This document shows positions 43,143-51,543 of a stretch of DNA of 64,000 nt, piece by piece. Source of the DNA: Photobacterium sanguinicancri (GTDB lineage: Bacteria > Pseudomonadota > Gammaproteobacteria > Enterobacterales > Vibrionaceae); the NCBI RefSeq assembly GCF_024346675.1, contig NZ_AP024850.1:1116001-1180000 (forward strand). Direction: 5' to 3'. The translations under genes were made by a program, and so were the position numbers. How positions within the stretch are numbered: the first letter of the stretch is position 1; every line of letters starts with the position of its first letter. A model generated the notes under the pieces. The model was not told the DNA's origin and did not search any database. It saw only the letters and a list, made by a program, of their open reading frames with translations.

Positions 43143-43577
43143 TTAATCTTCGGGTTGAATTTTAGAGGGGTCAGTCACTTGTTCGTAAGGCCAGTAGTGA
43201 TGGCCAATACGTATCAGCAATGTCGCGGCGGCTAAGATAAAAGCAGCGAGGGATAGCCAAACCACAAACATGCCATCTAATTCTTTCATCCCCAATGTGA
43301 TATAGCGGGCAATCGCCATTATGGCAATATAAATTGGGTAGCGTACCGGGATCTTACCGTTGGCCACAAATTGCTGAACCATCGCCAATACTTCAAGGTA
43401 AATGAACATTAATAAGATGTCGGTCAGCTGAATGTTTTGCTCGCTGAAAACATGGATGAACTCGTTCACCATCGCAAGTAAAGTGGCTAAGGTTATTGCA
43501 ACTAATAAGATGGCTTCAAGAATATGAAACACTTTTAGAAAACGAGAGCTAAAGGCTTTAGGTAAATGTGAAGGCAT
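43143..43577 (-). CDS. psiE: Phosphate-starvation-inducible protein PsiE
   Basis: PsiE is a small inner-membrane protein induced by phosphate limitation in E. coli; its activity is unknown. The 144 residues have four hydrophobic segments and the family segments EAILLVAITLATLLAMVNEF, LMFIYLEVLAMVQQFV and PVRYPIYIAIMAIARYI. Length is close to E. coli PsiE (136). The upstream region holds a 9-bp inverted repeat (43608-43649) and a degenerate, oppositely oriented Pho-box-like sequence, so Pho control is possible but not shown. It is monocistronic and convergent with dcuB. Confidence 0.92.
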   Translation of the reverse strand: MPSHLPKAFSSRFLKVFHILEAILLVAITLATLLAMVNEFIHVFSEQNIQLTDILLMFIYLEVLAMVQQFVANGKIPVRYPIYIAIMAIARYITLGMKELDGMFVVWLSLAAFILAAATLLIRIGHHYWPYEQVTDPSKIQPED

Positions 43578-43607
43578 GGTTTCTCCGACTTTGCCACGGT
43601 TTTAGTC

Positions 43608-43649
43608 TGTAGCATCTATAGATTAATTGTTACTTTTGATGATGCTACA
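43608..43649. repeat. Inverted repeat upstream of psiE
   Basis: TGTAGCATC (43608-43616) and GATGCTACA (43641-43649) are exact complements separated by 24 bp. The dyad lies 31 bp before the psiE start codon and could be a leader stem-loop or a two-site operator. Confidence 0.5.
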
Positions 43650-43745
43650 TCTGTCTATTGACCGTTATTATAGAAAGCTTGCGCTAAAAACAAAGAAAAA
43701 TGCATGCTATTCAGCAATAGAGTGAGGATATTTATCTATAAAATT

Positions 43746-43771
43746 AAAAAGCCTCATAGTATGAGGCTTTT
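43746..43771 (-). terminator. Rho-independent terminator of the nuclease-family lipoprotein gene
   Basis: AAAGCCTCAT and ATGAGGCTTT form a 10-bp stem with a 3-nt loop, followed on the minus strand by a T-run. It lies 23 nt past the stop. Confidence 0.85.
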
Positions 43772-43793
43772 GTGTACAGAATAAAGAGCTGAA

Positions 43794-45167
43794 TTATTTC
43801 GTTAGATCTAAATCCACCCACACCATGCGATGATCCGAGGTGACGCCTTTACTTGCACCAAGATCTTTATCGTAAACTAAATGATAGCCATCTTCACTGC
43901 TCGACGGGAAGAATACCCCTGAATTATTAACCGCAAGGTTTGCAGATGGTATGACGTAATCTAGGCGTAGGCCTGAAACGCTAGTGATAGCTTCAGGGTA
44001 GGGGGTGTTGCTGTTTTCTGCTTTACAGTGACCAAGATCAAAGCACTCTTGTCCACCTTTACTGCTTGGTGCGTAGGAGCCAATTGTTGCATCAGTATTT
44101 ACATAGTGGCTCTTCAGTAAATCAGCAATCATTCGGCGATCGCCATCACCTTTCATAGCATCTGCATTCATGTCCCCTGCGATAACAAATTTACTACCGA
44201 CAGTTAAGCCACCAGTTTTGCCATTATCATCGTAGAAGTAGCTTTGGGCGTTAATGTAATCATTCCAAAATTTTAACTCAGCGCGATTATGTTCATAGTT
44301 ATGGTTCGCGACGTTGTTAAAAATTGGTGGCGCAGGGTGAGATACCAAGAAGTGTATGACTTCATTACCTGCTGGTGTTGGAATAACTAAAGGCACATCG
44401 ACGTGGTTCTTTGATGACAAAGGCATTTGTTGCCATGCTTCATCTGTGTACCAAGCATCACCTTCTTTCATGCCTGTTGGGCAACCCGTTTTACTCAGTT
44501 TACAGTCAACAATGGTGATGTTTTTCTCACCTGGCATATCTTTCCATTTGAAGTTTTGGAAAGTACGCACATTTTTTTCATCAATTTCAAACTGAGAGAA
44601 AATAGCGAACGCATACTGACCGTGATAGCCACCAAAGCCCCACGCATCATTATTAACGTCAGTTTTCTTGCCATCGCGGTCTAAGTCAAATCCGCTGGCT
44701 TTACCTGTGTTAGTGGCAATGTTTTTCTTGAACATAAAGCTAATCGGACGCTGATCGTTTTGGCTGTATGCTAAGTAATTATCATGGAAGCCATTAATGG
44801 CCGTCATATCTTCGCCAGTACCATCGTTATTGAACTCAGCCAATACAAATGCATTAGGACGAACGCGCTGAATGGTTTCGGCAACGTTGCGAATTTGGAT
44901 AATACGTTTAGCCGTCGTTTTTTGATCTTCCGTTAATTTCTCTGGCGACTGATGGAACATGTTGATTAAGTTGCTTTGTTCTGTACGACTCATCGACATC
45001 TCATTCGCGAGGATCTCATAAGTTGCTCGATCAAAAGACAAATTGTAAGTCGCGAAGCGAGCGGCAGAGTATTCAGGATTTGCATTATTGCTATTACAGC
45101 CAGTCAGTGCCGCGAGAGTAATGGAAGCAGCAATAAGCGATCTTTTTAAAAACATTATCGTATTCAC
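43794..45167 (-). CDS. Endonuclease/exonuclease/phosphatase-family lipoprotein
   Basis: The 457-residue protein has a lipoprotein signal peptide with lipobox LTGC (Cys24) and Asn at +2, predicting an outer-membrane lipoprotein. The body fits the EEP (DNase I-like) superfamily: ATYNLSFD near the start, AEFNNDGTGEDM with the metal-binding Glu, SHPAPPIF, the catalytic GDMNAD at 331-336 and SDHRM with the general-base His near 446. These enzymes cleave phosphodiesters or phosphomonoesters in nucleic acids, nucleotides or lipids, so substrate is open. A full-consensus PurR operator (45324-45339) lies upstream, which hints at a purine-scavenging role. Confidence 0.82.
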   Translation of the reverse strand: MNTIMFLKRSLIAASITLAALTGCNSNNANPEYSAARFATYNLSFDRATYEILANEMSMSRTEQSNLINMFHQSPEKLTEDQKTTAKRIIQIRNVAETIQRVRPNAFVLAEFNNDGTGEDMTAINGFHDNYLAYSQNDQRPISFMFKKNIATNTGKASGFDLDRDGKKTDVNNDAWGFGGYHGQYAFAIFSQFEIDEKNVRTFQNFKWKDMPGEKNITIVDCKLSKTGCPTGMKEGDAWYTDEAWQQMPLSSKNHVDVPLVIPTPAGNEVIHFLVSHPAPPIFNNVANHNYEHNRAELKFWNDYINAQSYFYDDNGKTGGLTVGSKFVIAGDMNADAMKGDGDRRMIADLLKSHYVNTDATIGSYAPSSKGGQECFDLGHCKAENSNTPYPEAITSVSGLRLDYVIPSANLAVNNSGVFFPSSSEDGYHLVYDKDLGASKGVTSDHRMVWVDLDLTK

Positions 45168-45323
45168 ATCTATGGTTTGATGTGATGCAGGCTATAGAAT
45201 TAATGGGCTTCTTTCTGTTGGTAGTCAGAAAAATGAGAGCAAGATCAAGGGGTGATTTGATGTTTGTTTGAAATCCGATCTAATTGATAGTCTTATATCT
45301 AACCAGTTGATTGTTAATTGTTC

Positions 45324-45339
45324 ATGCAAGCGTTTGCTT
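45324..45339. promoter_or_regulatory. Candidate PurR operator, full consensus match
   Basis: ATGCAAGCGTTTGCTT satisfies every specified position of the E. coli PurR consensus ANGCAANCGNTTNCNT. It lies 157 bp before the lipoprotein start codon and about 27 bp upstream of a possible -10 (TATAAG, 45292-45297, minus strand). That places it at or near the -35 region, a repressing position. Another LacI-family regulator could be the true ligand. Confidence 0.72.
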
Positions 45340-45406
45340 TGATACGTTGTCGTTAGATATCGAGCTAAAAATTGAGCGATTATCGTGGATAGAGTTGGGT
45401 AAGTAA

Positions 45407-45428
45407 AAAGCCACGAGGAGGTGGCTTT
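45407..45428 (-). terminator. Rho-independent terminator of the cobT-cobS-cobO operon
   Basis: AAAGCCAC and GTGGCTTT form an 8-bp stem with a 6-nt loop, followed on the minus strand by TTTTTAC. It lies 48 nt past cobO. Confidence 0.8.
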
Positions 45429-45475
45429 ATACGAGGAAGTATATATCAAAATTTCAGGCGTAAATTACACAACGG

Positions 45476-46081
45476 CTACCAATCGACACCTTTACGTGCC
45501 TTGATACCATTCTCAAATGCATGCTTGATACTACGTACTTCAGATACAGTATCGGCAACTTCGATTAAATCACGATGTGCTGCACGGCCTGTGATGATGA
45601 CTGATTGAGTTGCTGGGCGCTGTGAAATAGCAGTAAGAACGTCCTCTAACTCAATGTAGCCATAATTAACCATGTAGGTCATTTCATCGAGTAATACCAG
45701 ATCGTAGCTTTCATCTGCTAGCATCTTTTTACATTCACCCCAGGTTGTTTGCGCTGCCTGCTTATCGGCTTCTTTGTTTTGTGTTTCCCATGTAAAGCCT
45801 GTAGCCATTACTGCAAAGGTAACATCATGTTGTTCAAGTAAGTTACGCTCACCACAATCCCATGTACCTTTAATAAATTGACCGACACCGCATCGTAAAC
45901 CGTGACCAACTGCGCGTGCGACGGTACCAAATCCTGATGTCGATTTTCCTTTACCGTTACCTGTGATGATGAGGAATAGTCCCTTCTCAATTTGGGCGGC
46001 ATCGATTTTAGCATCAACACTTTCTTTTACTTTTTGTTGGCGTGCTTTGTAGCGTTCATCTTTTTGATTTTGATCGGCCAT
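45476..46081 (-). CDS. cobO: Corrinoid adenosyltransferase (CobO/BtuR)
   Basis: CobO (BtuR, CobA in Salmonella) transfers the 5'-deoxyadenosyl group of ATP to cob(I)alamin or cobinamide. The 201-residue protein has the P-loop GNGKGKST at 41-48, preceded by a helical N-terminus. FIKGTWDCGERNLL and LVLLDEMTYMVNYGY are the conserved substrate and Walker B segments. It starts 25 bp after cobS and is the last gene of a cobT-cobS-cobO operon. A terminator follows. Confidence 0.96.
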   Translation of the reverse strand: MADQNQKDERYKARQQKVKESVDAKIDAAQIEKGLFLIITGNGKGKSTSGFGTVARAVGHGLRCGVGQFIKGTWDCGERNLLEQHDVTFAVMATGFTWETQNKEADKQAAQTTWGECKKMLADESYDLVLLDEMTYMVNYGYIELEDVLTAISQRPATQSVIITGRAAHRDLIEVADTVSEVRSIKHAFENGIKARKGVDW

Positions 46082-46106
46082 GTTACTTCCTTTTCGTTGT
46101 CGCTAT

Positions 46107-46922
46107 TTAGTATGTCGTGAAGAACGCTAATAACGCGAGATAGCCCGCGAGTTCACTTAATTGTTGCGTTGCCCCTAAGCAGTCACCTGTATATCCGCCA
46201 AGTTGTTGCTTAAACCAAAGGCCGCAAGCATAGCGGGTTAGGGTAAGAACAACGAAGAGCGTGATGGCAAGGCTAAGTGGGAATAACAGTAATATAAAGC
46301 AACCAGTAAAGATTAAAACCCACAGTTCACAAGGGCTTTGCTGATTTGCCAACGGTTTAACTTTACTATTTTGGTCGGCTCTTACATACGGGTATGAAAA
46401 GATCAAACTGGCAGCACTAATGCGGCTTAGCCCATGGAGTGCAAAAAGTGCGATAGCTGGATAGATAGCGTCAAGGTCAGCGAGCGAACTCAGCACTAGC
46501 CATTTAAAGACGAGCATCATTATCAGCGCGGCTGCACCGTATGTACCTAACCGTGAATCTTTCATAATGTCGAGCTTTTGTTCTACTGTCCAGCCACCAC
46601 CAAAGCCATCGAAAACATCAGCAAGGCCATCTTCATGAAAAGCCCCCGTCACAAGTAGGCTAATAACCATCGCAAACCCTACTGCAATGTTAGCTGGAAA
46701 GATCTGGATAGCTAACACATACACTAAGGCGCTGATTAAGCCGACAATGCAGCCCACTAAGCCAAAATAGCGATTGGCTTTATTGAGACGTTCGCTGGAG
46801 TAAGGCGTGTCTTTGGGTACTGGAATGCGAGTAAAAAAGGCTAACGCAACCAAGAAGATTTCCCACTGCTGTTTAATGTGTACTTTTATTGTTTGTGGGG
46901 AAGCTTCTATTGGTGAGTTCAC
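46107..46922 (-). CDS. cobS: Adenosylcobinamide-GDP ribazoletransferase (cobalamin synthase)
   Basis: CobS is the inner-membrane enzyme that joins alpha-ribazole (phosphate) to adenosylcobinamide-GDP, the last step of nucleotide-loop assembly. The 271 residues form several membrane spans. They carry the conserved FFTRIPVP near residue 30 and the acidic HEDGLADVFDGFGGG motif thought to bind Mg2+, then MKDSRLGTYG. Its start overlaps the end of cobT by 4 bp, which suggests coupled translation. Confidence 0.96.
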   Translation of the reverse strand: MNSPIEASPQTIKVHIKQQWEIFLVALAFFTRIPVPKDTPYSSERLNKANRYFGLVGCIVGLISALVYVLAIQIFPANIAVGFAMVISLLVTGAFHEDGLADVFDGFGGGWTVEQKLDIMKDSRLGTYGAAALIMMLVFKWLVLSSLADLDAIYPAIALFALHGLSRISAASLIFSYPYVRADQNSKVKPLANQQSPCELWVLIFTGCFILLLFPLSLAITLFVVLTLTRYACGLWFKQQLGGYTGDCLGATQQLSELAGYLALLAFFTTY

Positions 46923-47947
46923 ACTGTTACTCCCGCTTGTTCAAAGCTTGCCATGTCATTATAAAATGCACAGGCAGAGCGAATGAGTGGTAATGAAAGA
47001 GCGGCGCCAGTCCCTTCGCCTAAACGTAAACCAAGGCTTAAAAGCGGCGATGCATCAAGATGGTTCAACATGCGTTGGTGACCCGCTTCTTGAGAACAGT
47101 GGCAAAAGATGAAATAGGCTTTGGCTGCTGGGTACATTTCGACGGCTAGCATTGCTGCTGCTGTAGCAATAAAACCATCGACTAGTACCACCATTTTATT
47201 TTCTGCGGCTTTTAACATCCCACCGACTATCTGTGCGATCTCGAAGCCACCGACAGCCGTTAAGATTGATATGGGATCTACCATTGACGCTTGATGATGA
47301 TTCAGGCCTTGGGTGATCAGTTGTTCTTTTAAAGAAAGCTGCTGATCATCAATCCCGGTTCCTCTACCAATACATTCATCGATGGGTAAATTCAGAATAC
47401 TCGCCATAATGGCTGTTGCGCTGCTGGTATTTCCGATCCCCATTTCACCAAAAGCGACCAAGTTTGTCCCCTGTTGGTAAACATGATTTACCGCATTTGC
47501 ACCATATTCAATTGCTGTAACAGCTTGCTCACGACTCATCGCGTTTTGTTGGCTAAAGTCGAGAGTACCTGCGGCAATACGTTGTTTTAGGAGCATTGGG
47601 TGGTCGTCAGGTTCGACTAATATTCCCGCATCGATCACCATCATCGCCATATCGTTACTACGACAAAAGCAGTTAATAGCGGCACCACCATGAAGGAAGT
47701 TGGCGACCATTTGCTGGGTGACAGCTTGTGGTGCAATGCTAATACCGTGGGCTGCAATACCGTGATCTGCGGCGAAAACCAACATGTAAGGCTGTTCAAT
47801 AGACAGTTTTTCATTCTGTTGAATTAACGCGATTTGCTCTGCAATATTTTCAAGTTGGCCGAGCGATCCTAACGGCTTTGTTTTGGTGTTGATTTTGTGC
47901 TGGATGGCATCTTGGTTTGCTGATGATGGAAGGGTAATGGTAAACAT
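46919..47947 (-). CDS. cobT: Nicotinate-nucleotide-dimethylbenzimidazole phosphoribosyltransferase
   Basis: CobT makes alpha-ribazole-phosphate from dimethylbenzimidazole and nicotinate mononucleotide, activating the lower ligand of cobalamin. The 342-residue protein has FAADHGIAAHGIS, GEMGIGNTSSA and the LRLGEGTGAAL segment, with the probable catalytic Glu311. It is the first gene of the operon with cobS and cobO. The usual partner cobU (cobinamide kinase/guanylyltransferase) is not in this cluster. I see no B12-riboswitch core in the 184 bp between it and ddl. Confidence 0.96.
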   Translation of the reverse strand: MFTITLPSSANQDAIQHKINTKTKPLGSLGQLENIAEQIALIQQNEKLSIEQPYMLVFAADHGIAAHGISIAPQAVTQQMVANFLHGGAAINCFCRSNDMAMMVIDAGILVEPDDHPMLLKQRIAAGTLDFSQQNAMSREQAVTAIEYGANAVNHVYQQGTNLVAFGEMGIGNTSSATAIMASILNLPIDECIGRGTGIDDQQLSLKEQLITQGLNHHQASMVDPISILTAVGGFEIAQIVGGMLKAAENKMVVLVDGFIATAAAMLAVEMYPAAKAYFIFCHCSQEAGHQRMLNHLDASPLLSLGLRLGEGTGAALSLPLIRSACAFYNDMASFEQAGVTV

Positions 47948-48066
47948 GCTGGCAAATTCCTTGTTAATACGCGTCTAAGGATTTTGCGGCAGCCATAGAT
48001 TTAAGGCAATGTAAAACGGGAGTTTTTTATCAGTTTCAAACAAAAGCAACGAACGGAACATTCATG

Positions 48067-48103
48067 CATTGGGAGTGGTAATGAATAAGCGACACTCCCA
48101 ATG
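48067..48103. repeat. Stem-loop between ddl and cobT
   Basis: CATTGGGAGTG (48067-48077) and CACTCCCAATG (48093-48103) form an exact 11-bp stem around a 15-nt loop. It starts 28 nt after the ddl stop. No T-run follows on the minus strand, so it is either a terminator without a U-tract or a structured element in front of cobT. Confidence 0.6.
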
Positions 48104-48131
48104 GGTTATCAATAATTATGTCACTATATGA

Positions 48132-49043
48132 TTAGTGACTATTTAAGATCGCGTCGACAGTGTCATCGTAGTTAAGCCCGACCTGTTGGCTGGCTAGTGG
48201 AAACACACTACGCTTAGTCATGCCAGGGATTGTATTGACTTCAATGGCATAGAAAAAACCATCTGGGTCGGCCATGATATCAACGCGTCCCCAGCCTGAA
48301 GCTCCGACACTTTCGAATGCGCGAGCAGCCAGTGACCGAATGGTTTTCTCTTGCTCTTCGGTTAAATTTGCCGGGCAGTAATATTGTGTATCTGCAGCAC
48401 TGAATTTAGCGTCATGATCGAAGAAAGAATGCGAGTGATCGATTTCAACGGCTGGTAGTGCGACACCGTTAAGTAAACTGACGGTAAATTCACGGCCATG
48501 AACGTAGTCTTCAATAATAACGGTATCTTCATACTTGAAAGCTTCATCTACGAAGAATTTCAACTCATCTAAATCGTTTGCTTGGTTAATGCCAATGCTA
48601 CAACCTTGAGTGGTTGGTTTTACGACCACAGGAAAGGTGAAGCTATCTGCACGTTCATCTAATTGTGAGTCTGTAAAATAGGCTTTTTGTAGCTCGATAA
48701 ATTGGGGCGTCGGTATGCCAGCTGCTTGCCATACTTTTTTGGTTAGTCCTTTATCTATCCCAATAGCAGATGCACGATGGTGGCTGCCGGTATAGGGAAT
48801 TTTCAGCATTTTAAGCGCCGCTTGCAACGTACCATCTTCACCTATACCACCATGCAGAGCGAGAAAGGCTTTATCAATGTTATGGGCTTTAAGGCTGGTT
48901 AAGTCGAAATTTTCATCAATGTCGACAGGTACTACATCATAACCTTTACGCTGTAGTGCTGCGGATACAGCTTCTCCAGACATTAATGACACCGCGCGTT
49001 CACTTGAGCTGCCACCGTAAAGTACTGCAATTTTCTTTAACAC
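48132..49043 (-). CDS. ddl: D-alanine-D-alanine ligase
   Basis: Ddl joins two D-alanines with ATP to supply the end of the peptidoglycan stem peptide. The ATP-grasp protein of 303 residues shows VLYGGSSSERAVSLMSG, LHGGIGEDGTLQAAL, a glycine-rich loop region near PTTQGCSIGI and EVNTIPGMTKRSVFP. I choose the GTG at 49043, which gives (M)LKKIAVLYGGSS and the length of short DdlB-type enzymes; an upstream ATG at 49103 would add 20 unrelated residues. Unlike ddlB of E. coli it is not in a cell-division gene cluster here. It is divergent from the phosphatase gene. Confidence 0.96.
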   Translation of the reverse strand: MLKKIAVLYGGSSSERAVSLMSGEAVSAALQRKGYDVVPVDIDENFDLTSLKAHNIDKAFLALHGGIGEDGTLQAALKMLKIPYTGSHHRASAIGIDKGLTKKVWQAAGIPTPQFIELQKAYFTDSQLDERADSFTFPVVVKPTTQGCSIGINQANDLDELKFFVDEAFKYEDTVIIEDYVHGREFTVSLLNGVALPAVEIDHSHSFFDHDAKFSAADTQYYCPANLTEEQEKTIRSLAARAFESVGASGWGRVDIMADPDGFFYAIEVNTIPGMTKRSVFPLASQQVGLNYDDTVDAILNSH

Positions 49044-49139
49044 GTTAGATTTCTCGTTATATAGTGATATAAGTGTGTAGTTACAGCAAAACTGTATGCA
49101 CATATTTGTTGGGAGGCAATATTAACATCGGAGTGTTTT

Positions 49140-49613
49140 ATGTCTAATAGTTCATACAAGATTTTGGTTATCTGTATGGGGAATATTTGTCGTTCCCCAA
49201 CTGCTGAGGCCGTATTAAAGAAGAAAGTGCGAGATCGCGGTCTTCATGTCTTGGTCGAGTCTGCTGGTACTATCAGCTACCATCACGGAAATCGTCCTGA
49301 TCCGCGCTCAGTTGCTGCAGGCGAAGGGCGTGGTTACGATTTCTCTGGGATCACAGCACGCTCGATTCAACCTTCTGATTTTGAAGTGTTTGATAAATTG
49401 TTAGTTGCAGATAGAAATAATTTAGAAGATGTACTGTCGATTTGTCCACCAGCACTGCATCATAAAATTGCATTGTTTTTGAGCTATGGAGAAGGGGAAT
49501 TGGATGAGATACCAGACCCTTATTATGGCGGGGCACGAGGTTTTGAGTATGTGTTAGATTTAGTGGAAGATGCCGCTGATCGCATACTAGATTCTATTCA
49601 AACGACGCTGTAA
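49140..49613 (+). CDS. Low-molecular-weight protein tyrosine phosphatase
   Basis: The 157-residue cytoplasmic enzyme has the LMW-PTP P-loop C-x5-R-S near its N-terminus: CMGNICRS, with nucleophile Cys12 and Arg18. The general acid is Asp126 in DPYYGG. Bacterial members often sit beside a tyrosine autokinase and polysaccharide export genes (Wzb/Wzc); no kinase or export gene is nearby, so its target is unclear. It could also act on arginine phosphate or small phosphates. It is monocistronic with a terminator at 49660-49687, and divergent from ddl. Confidence 0.93.
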   Translation: MSNSSYKILVICMGNICRSPTAEAVLKKKVRDRGLHVLVESAGTISYHHGNRPDPRSVAAGEGRGYDFSGITARSIQPSDFEVFDKLLVADRNNLEDVLSICPPALHHKIALFLSYGEGELDEIPDPYYGGARGFEYVLDLVEDAADRILDSIQTTL

Positions 49614-49659
49614 TTATTTGATGTATTGAGCTTAATTAATTAGTTTGTTTTTTAGATAT

Positions 49660-49687
49660 AAAAACGCCCGCAATAGCGGGCGTTTTT
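49660..49687. terminator. Bidirectional terminator between the phosphatase and SulP genes
   Basis: CGCCCGC and GCGGGCG form a G/C-rich stem around AATA, flanked by A-runs and T-runs on both sides. It serves two convergent genes. Confidence 0.93.
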
Positions 49688-49757
49688 GTAACTTACGTTG
49701 TAGCTGATTATGCAACAAAATGGTTAAACAGGTTAACGCTCTTGCTAGCAAGCCAGA

Positions 49758-51317
49758 TTAACCGCCCAGGGTATCTGTTGCTACTTTGTAAGTTGGATCT
49801 TCCATTAGGTTCACTTCTACCAAGTTGCCTGCTTTTTTAAGTAGCGAGCGACATTCTTGGCTAAGGTGGCGAATGTGAAGCGTCTTGCCTTGGCGTGCAT
49901 AGCGCTCAGCAATCGTATCAATGGCTTCAATGGCAGAGTGATCCGATACTCGTGATTTTGCAAAATCAATAATCACATCTTTCGGGTCGTTTTTAGCATC
50001 GAATAGCTCAAGGAAATGCGAGGCTGAACCGAAGAACAGTGGGCCATTCACTTCATACACTTTAGTGCCGCTTTCATCTGTGTGTGTTGCTGCGTAAATG
50101 TGTTTTGCATGTTCCCAAGCAAAGACAAGTGCAGAGTAGATAACACCGACAATAACAGCCAATGCAAGGTCAGCAGCAACAGTGACGCAAGTAACCAAGA
50201 TGATTGCAAAGAAATCATGCTTAGGTACTTTACGTAGCATCTTAAGGCTTGCCCATTCAAACGTACCGATCACAACCATGAACATCACACCCACAAGCGC
50301 AGCCAGTGGAATGATTTCGATCAGCGCGGAGCCGAATAGAATGAAGAGTAATAGACCAACAGCACCCGTAATGCCAGATAAACGACCACGGCCACCAGAG
50401 TTAATGTTGATCATTGACTGACCAATCATCGCACAACCACCCATAGCGCCAAATACTGAACACGTTACGTTAGCCATGCCTTGGCTGACACACTCTCGGT
50501 TACTTTGACCGCGTGTACCTGTCATTTCGTCAATAACGGTTAGCGTCAGTAGTGATTCGATTAGACCAACAGCAGCAAGTACCAATGAGTACGGTAGAAT
50601 GATTTGCAACGTTTCTAAATTGAAGCCGACTTGCGGTAGTGCAAATGTAGGTAAGTTACCTGCAAGCGTTGCATCTACATTACCACTCATCGAGCGTACA
50701 AAATCGATAACAGTACGAGAGTCTAAGCCAAGGCCATGAACCAATGCTGTCACTGTGATGATCGCAACAAGTGACGAAGGCACTGCTTTGGTGATTTTAG
50801 GTAGGAAATGGATGATGAACATCGTTAAACCTACTAGCCCCAGCATGGTGTAAAGCTCAGCACCTTGCATCCACTGGAGTGTTCCCGCAGCATCTGGCAC
50901 TTTAAATTGGCCAAGTTGTGCAAGGAAAATAACAATCGCTAAGCCATTAACAAAGCCGATCATCACAGGGTGCGGTACCATTCGGATAAATTTCCCGAGT
51001 TTAAATACACCCGCGAGAATTTGCAGTATACCCGCGAGCATGACTGCGGCAAAAAGGTACTCGATACCGTGTTCAGCAACCAGGCTGACCATGACCACTG
51101 CCATTGCACCTGTCGCACCAGAAATCATACCTGGACGACCACCAAATACGGCAGTAACTAAACCAACGATAAAGGCTGCGTATAGACCAACCATAGGATC
51201 AACGTCAGCGACAAAGGCAAAAGCAACGGCTTCAGGCACTAAAGCCAGCGCTACAGTTAAGCCTGATAGAACGTCATTCTTTACAGACTGACGTGAAAAT
51301 TGAGGGAATTCAAACAT
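49758..51317 (-). CDS. SulP-family anion transporter
   Basis: SulP (SLC26-related) carriers move sulfate, bicarbonate or dicarboxylates. The 519-residue protein has 10-14 predicted spans with the family segments [19 protein letters not shown] and [21 protein letters not shown] cytoplasmic STAS domain from about residue 400 to 505 contains [12 protein letters not shown] and [13 protein letters not shown] [12 protein letters not shown]. By eye it is similar to proteobacterial BicA-like or DauA-like proteins, but the anion cannot be named. It is monocistronic, on the same strand as rne downstream of its terminator. Confidence 0.92.
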   Translation of the reverse strand: MFEFPQFSRQSVKNDVLSGLTVALALVPEAVAFAFVADVDPMVGLYAAFIVGLVTAVFGGRPGMISGATGAMAVVMVSLVAEHGIEYLFAAVMLAGILQILAGVFKLGKFIRMVPHPVMIGFVNGLAIVIFLAQLGQFKVPDAAGTLQWMQGAELYTMLGLVGLTMFIIHFLPKITKAVPSSLVAIITVTALVHGLGLDSRTVIDFVRSMSGNVDATLAGNLPTFALPQVGFNLETLQIILPYSLVLAAVGLIESLLTLTVIDEMTGTRGQSNRECVSQGMANVTCSVFGAMGGCAMIGQSMININSGGRGRLSGITGAVGLLLFILFGSALIEIIPLAALVGVMFMVVIGTFEWASLKMLRKVPKHDFFAIILVTCVTVAADLALAVIVGVIYSALVFAWEHAKHIYAATHTDESGTKVYEVNGPLFFGSASHFLELFDAKNDPKDVIIDFAKSRVSDHSAIEAIDTIAERYARQGKTLHIRHLSQECRSLLKKAGNLVEVNLMEDPTYKVATDTLGG

Positions 51318-51496
51318 GTTTAATAAGGGCTGCTTTATTTTATAGAAGAGGGTATAAAGTCGCGAATCCTACAGAAAAGCCTCATTTAGTTCAACTTATA
51401 TGCTGACTTATTACTGCTTTTAATATAATTCAGATGAATTAAAGTGTTGTGTAGTGATAAATCACGCTTTATATCATTTGGATGAAACGTAAACAA

Positions 51497-51524
51497 AAAG
51501 GCCATGCAGAAGCATGGCCTTTGT
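51497..51524 (-). terminator. Rho-independent terminator of rne
   Basis: AAAGGCCATGC and GCATGGCCTTT form an 11-bp stem around AGAA, followed on the minus strand by TTTGTTTACG. It lies 20 nt past the rne stop. Confidence 0.85.
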
Positions 51525-51543
51525 TTATAGCTTGATGCACGTA

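Larger units (their letters stand above)
45168..45475. other. Control region upstream of the nuclease-family lipoprotein gene
   Basis: This 308-bp gap holds the full-consensus PurR operator (45324-45339), a possible minus-strand -10 TATAAG (45292-45297) and the terminator of the cob operon (45407-45428). A 74-codon minus-strand frame at 45225-45449 runs through all three and is not credible. Confidence 0.6.

Noticed and set aside
45225..45449. A 74-codon minus-strand frame between cobO and the lipoprotein gene
   Set aside because: It spans the cob terminator and the PurR-like operator and has no ribosome-binding site or recognisable sequence.
47948..48131. Cobalamin riboswitch before cobT
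   Set aside because: I looked on the minus strand for the conserved B12-box core and found none. Only the simple hairpin at 48067-48103 is present.
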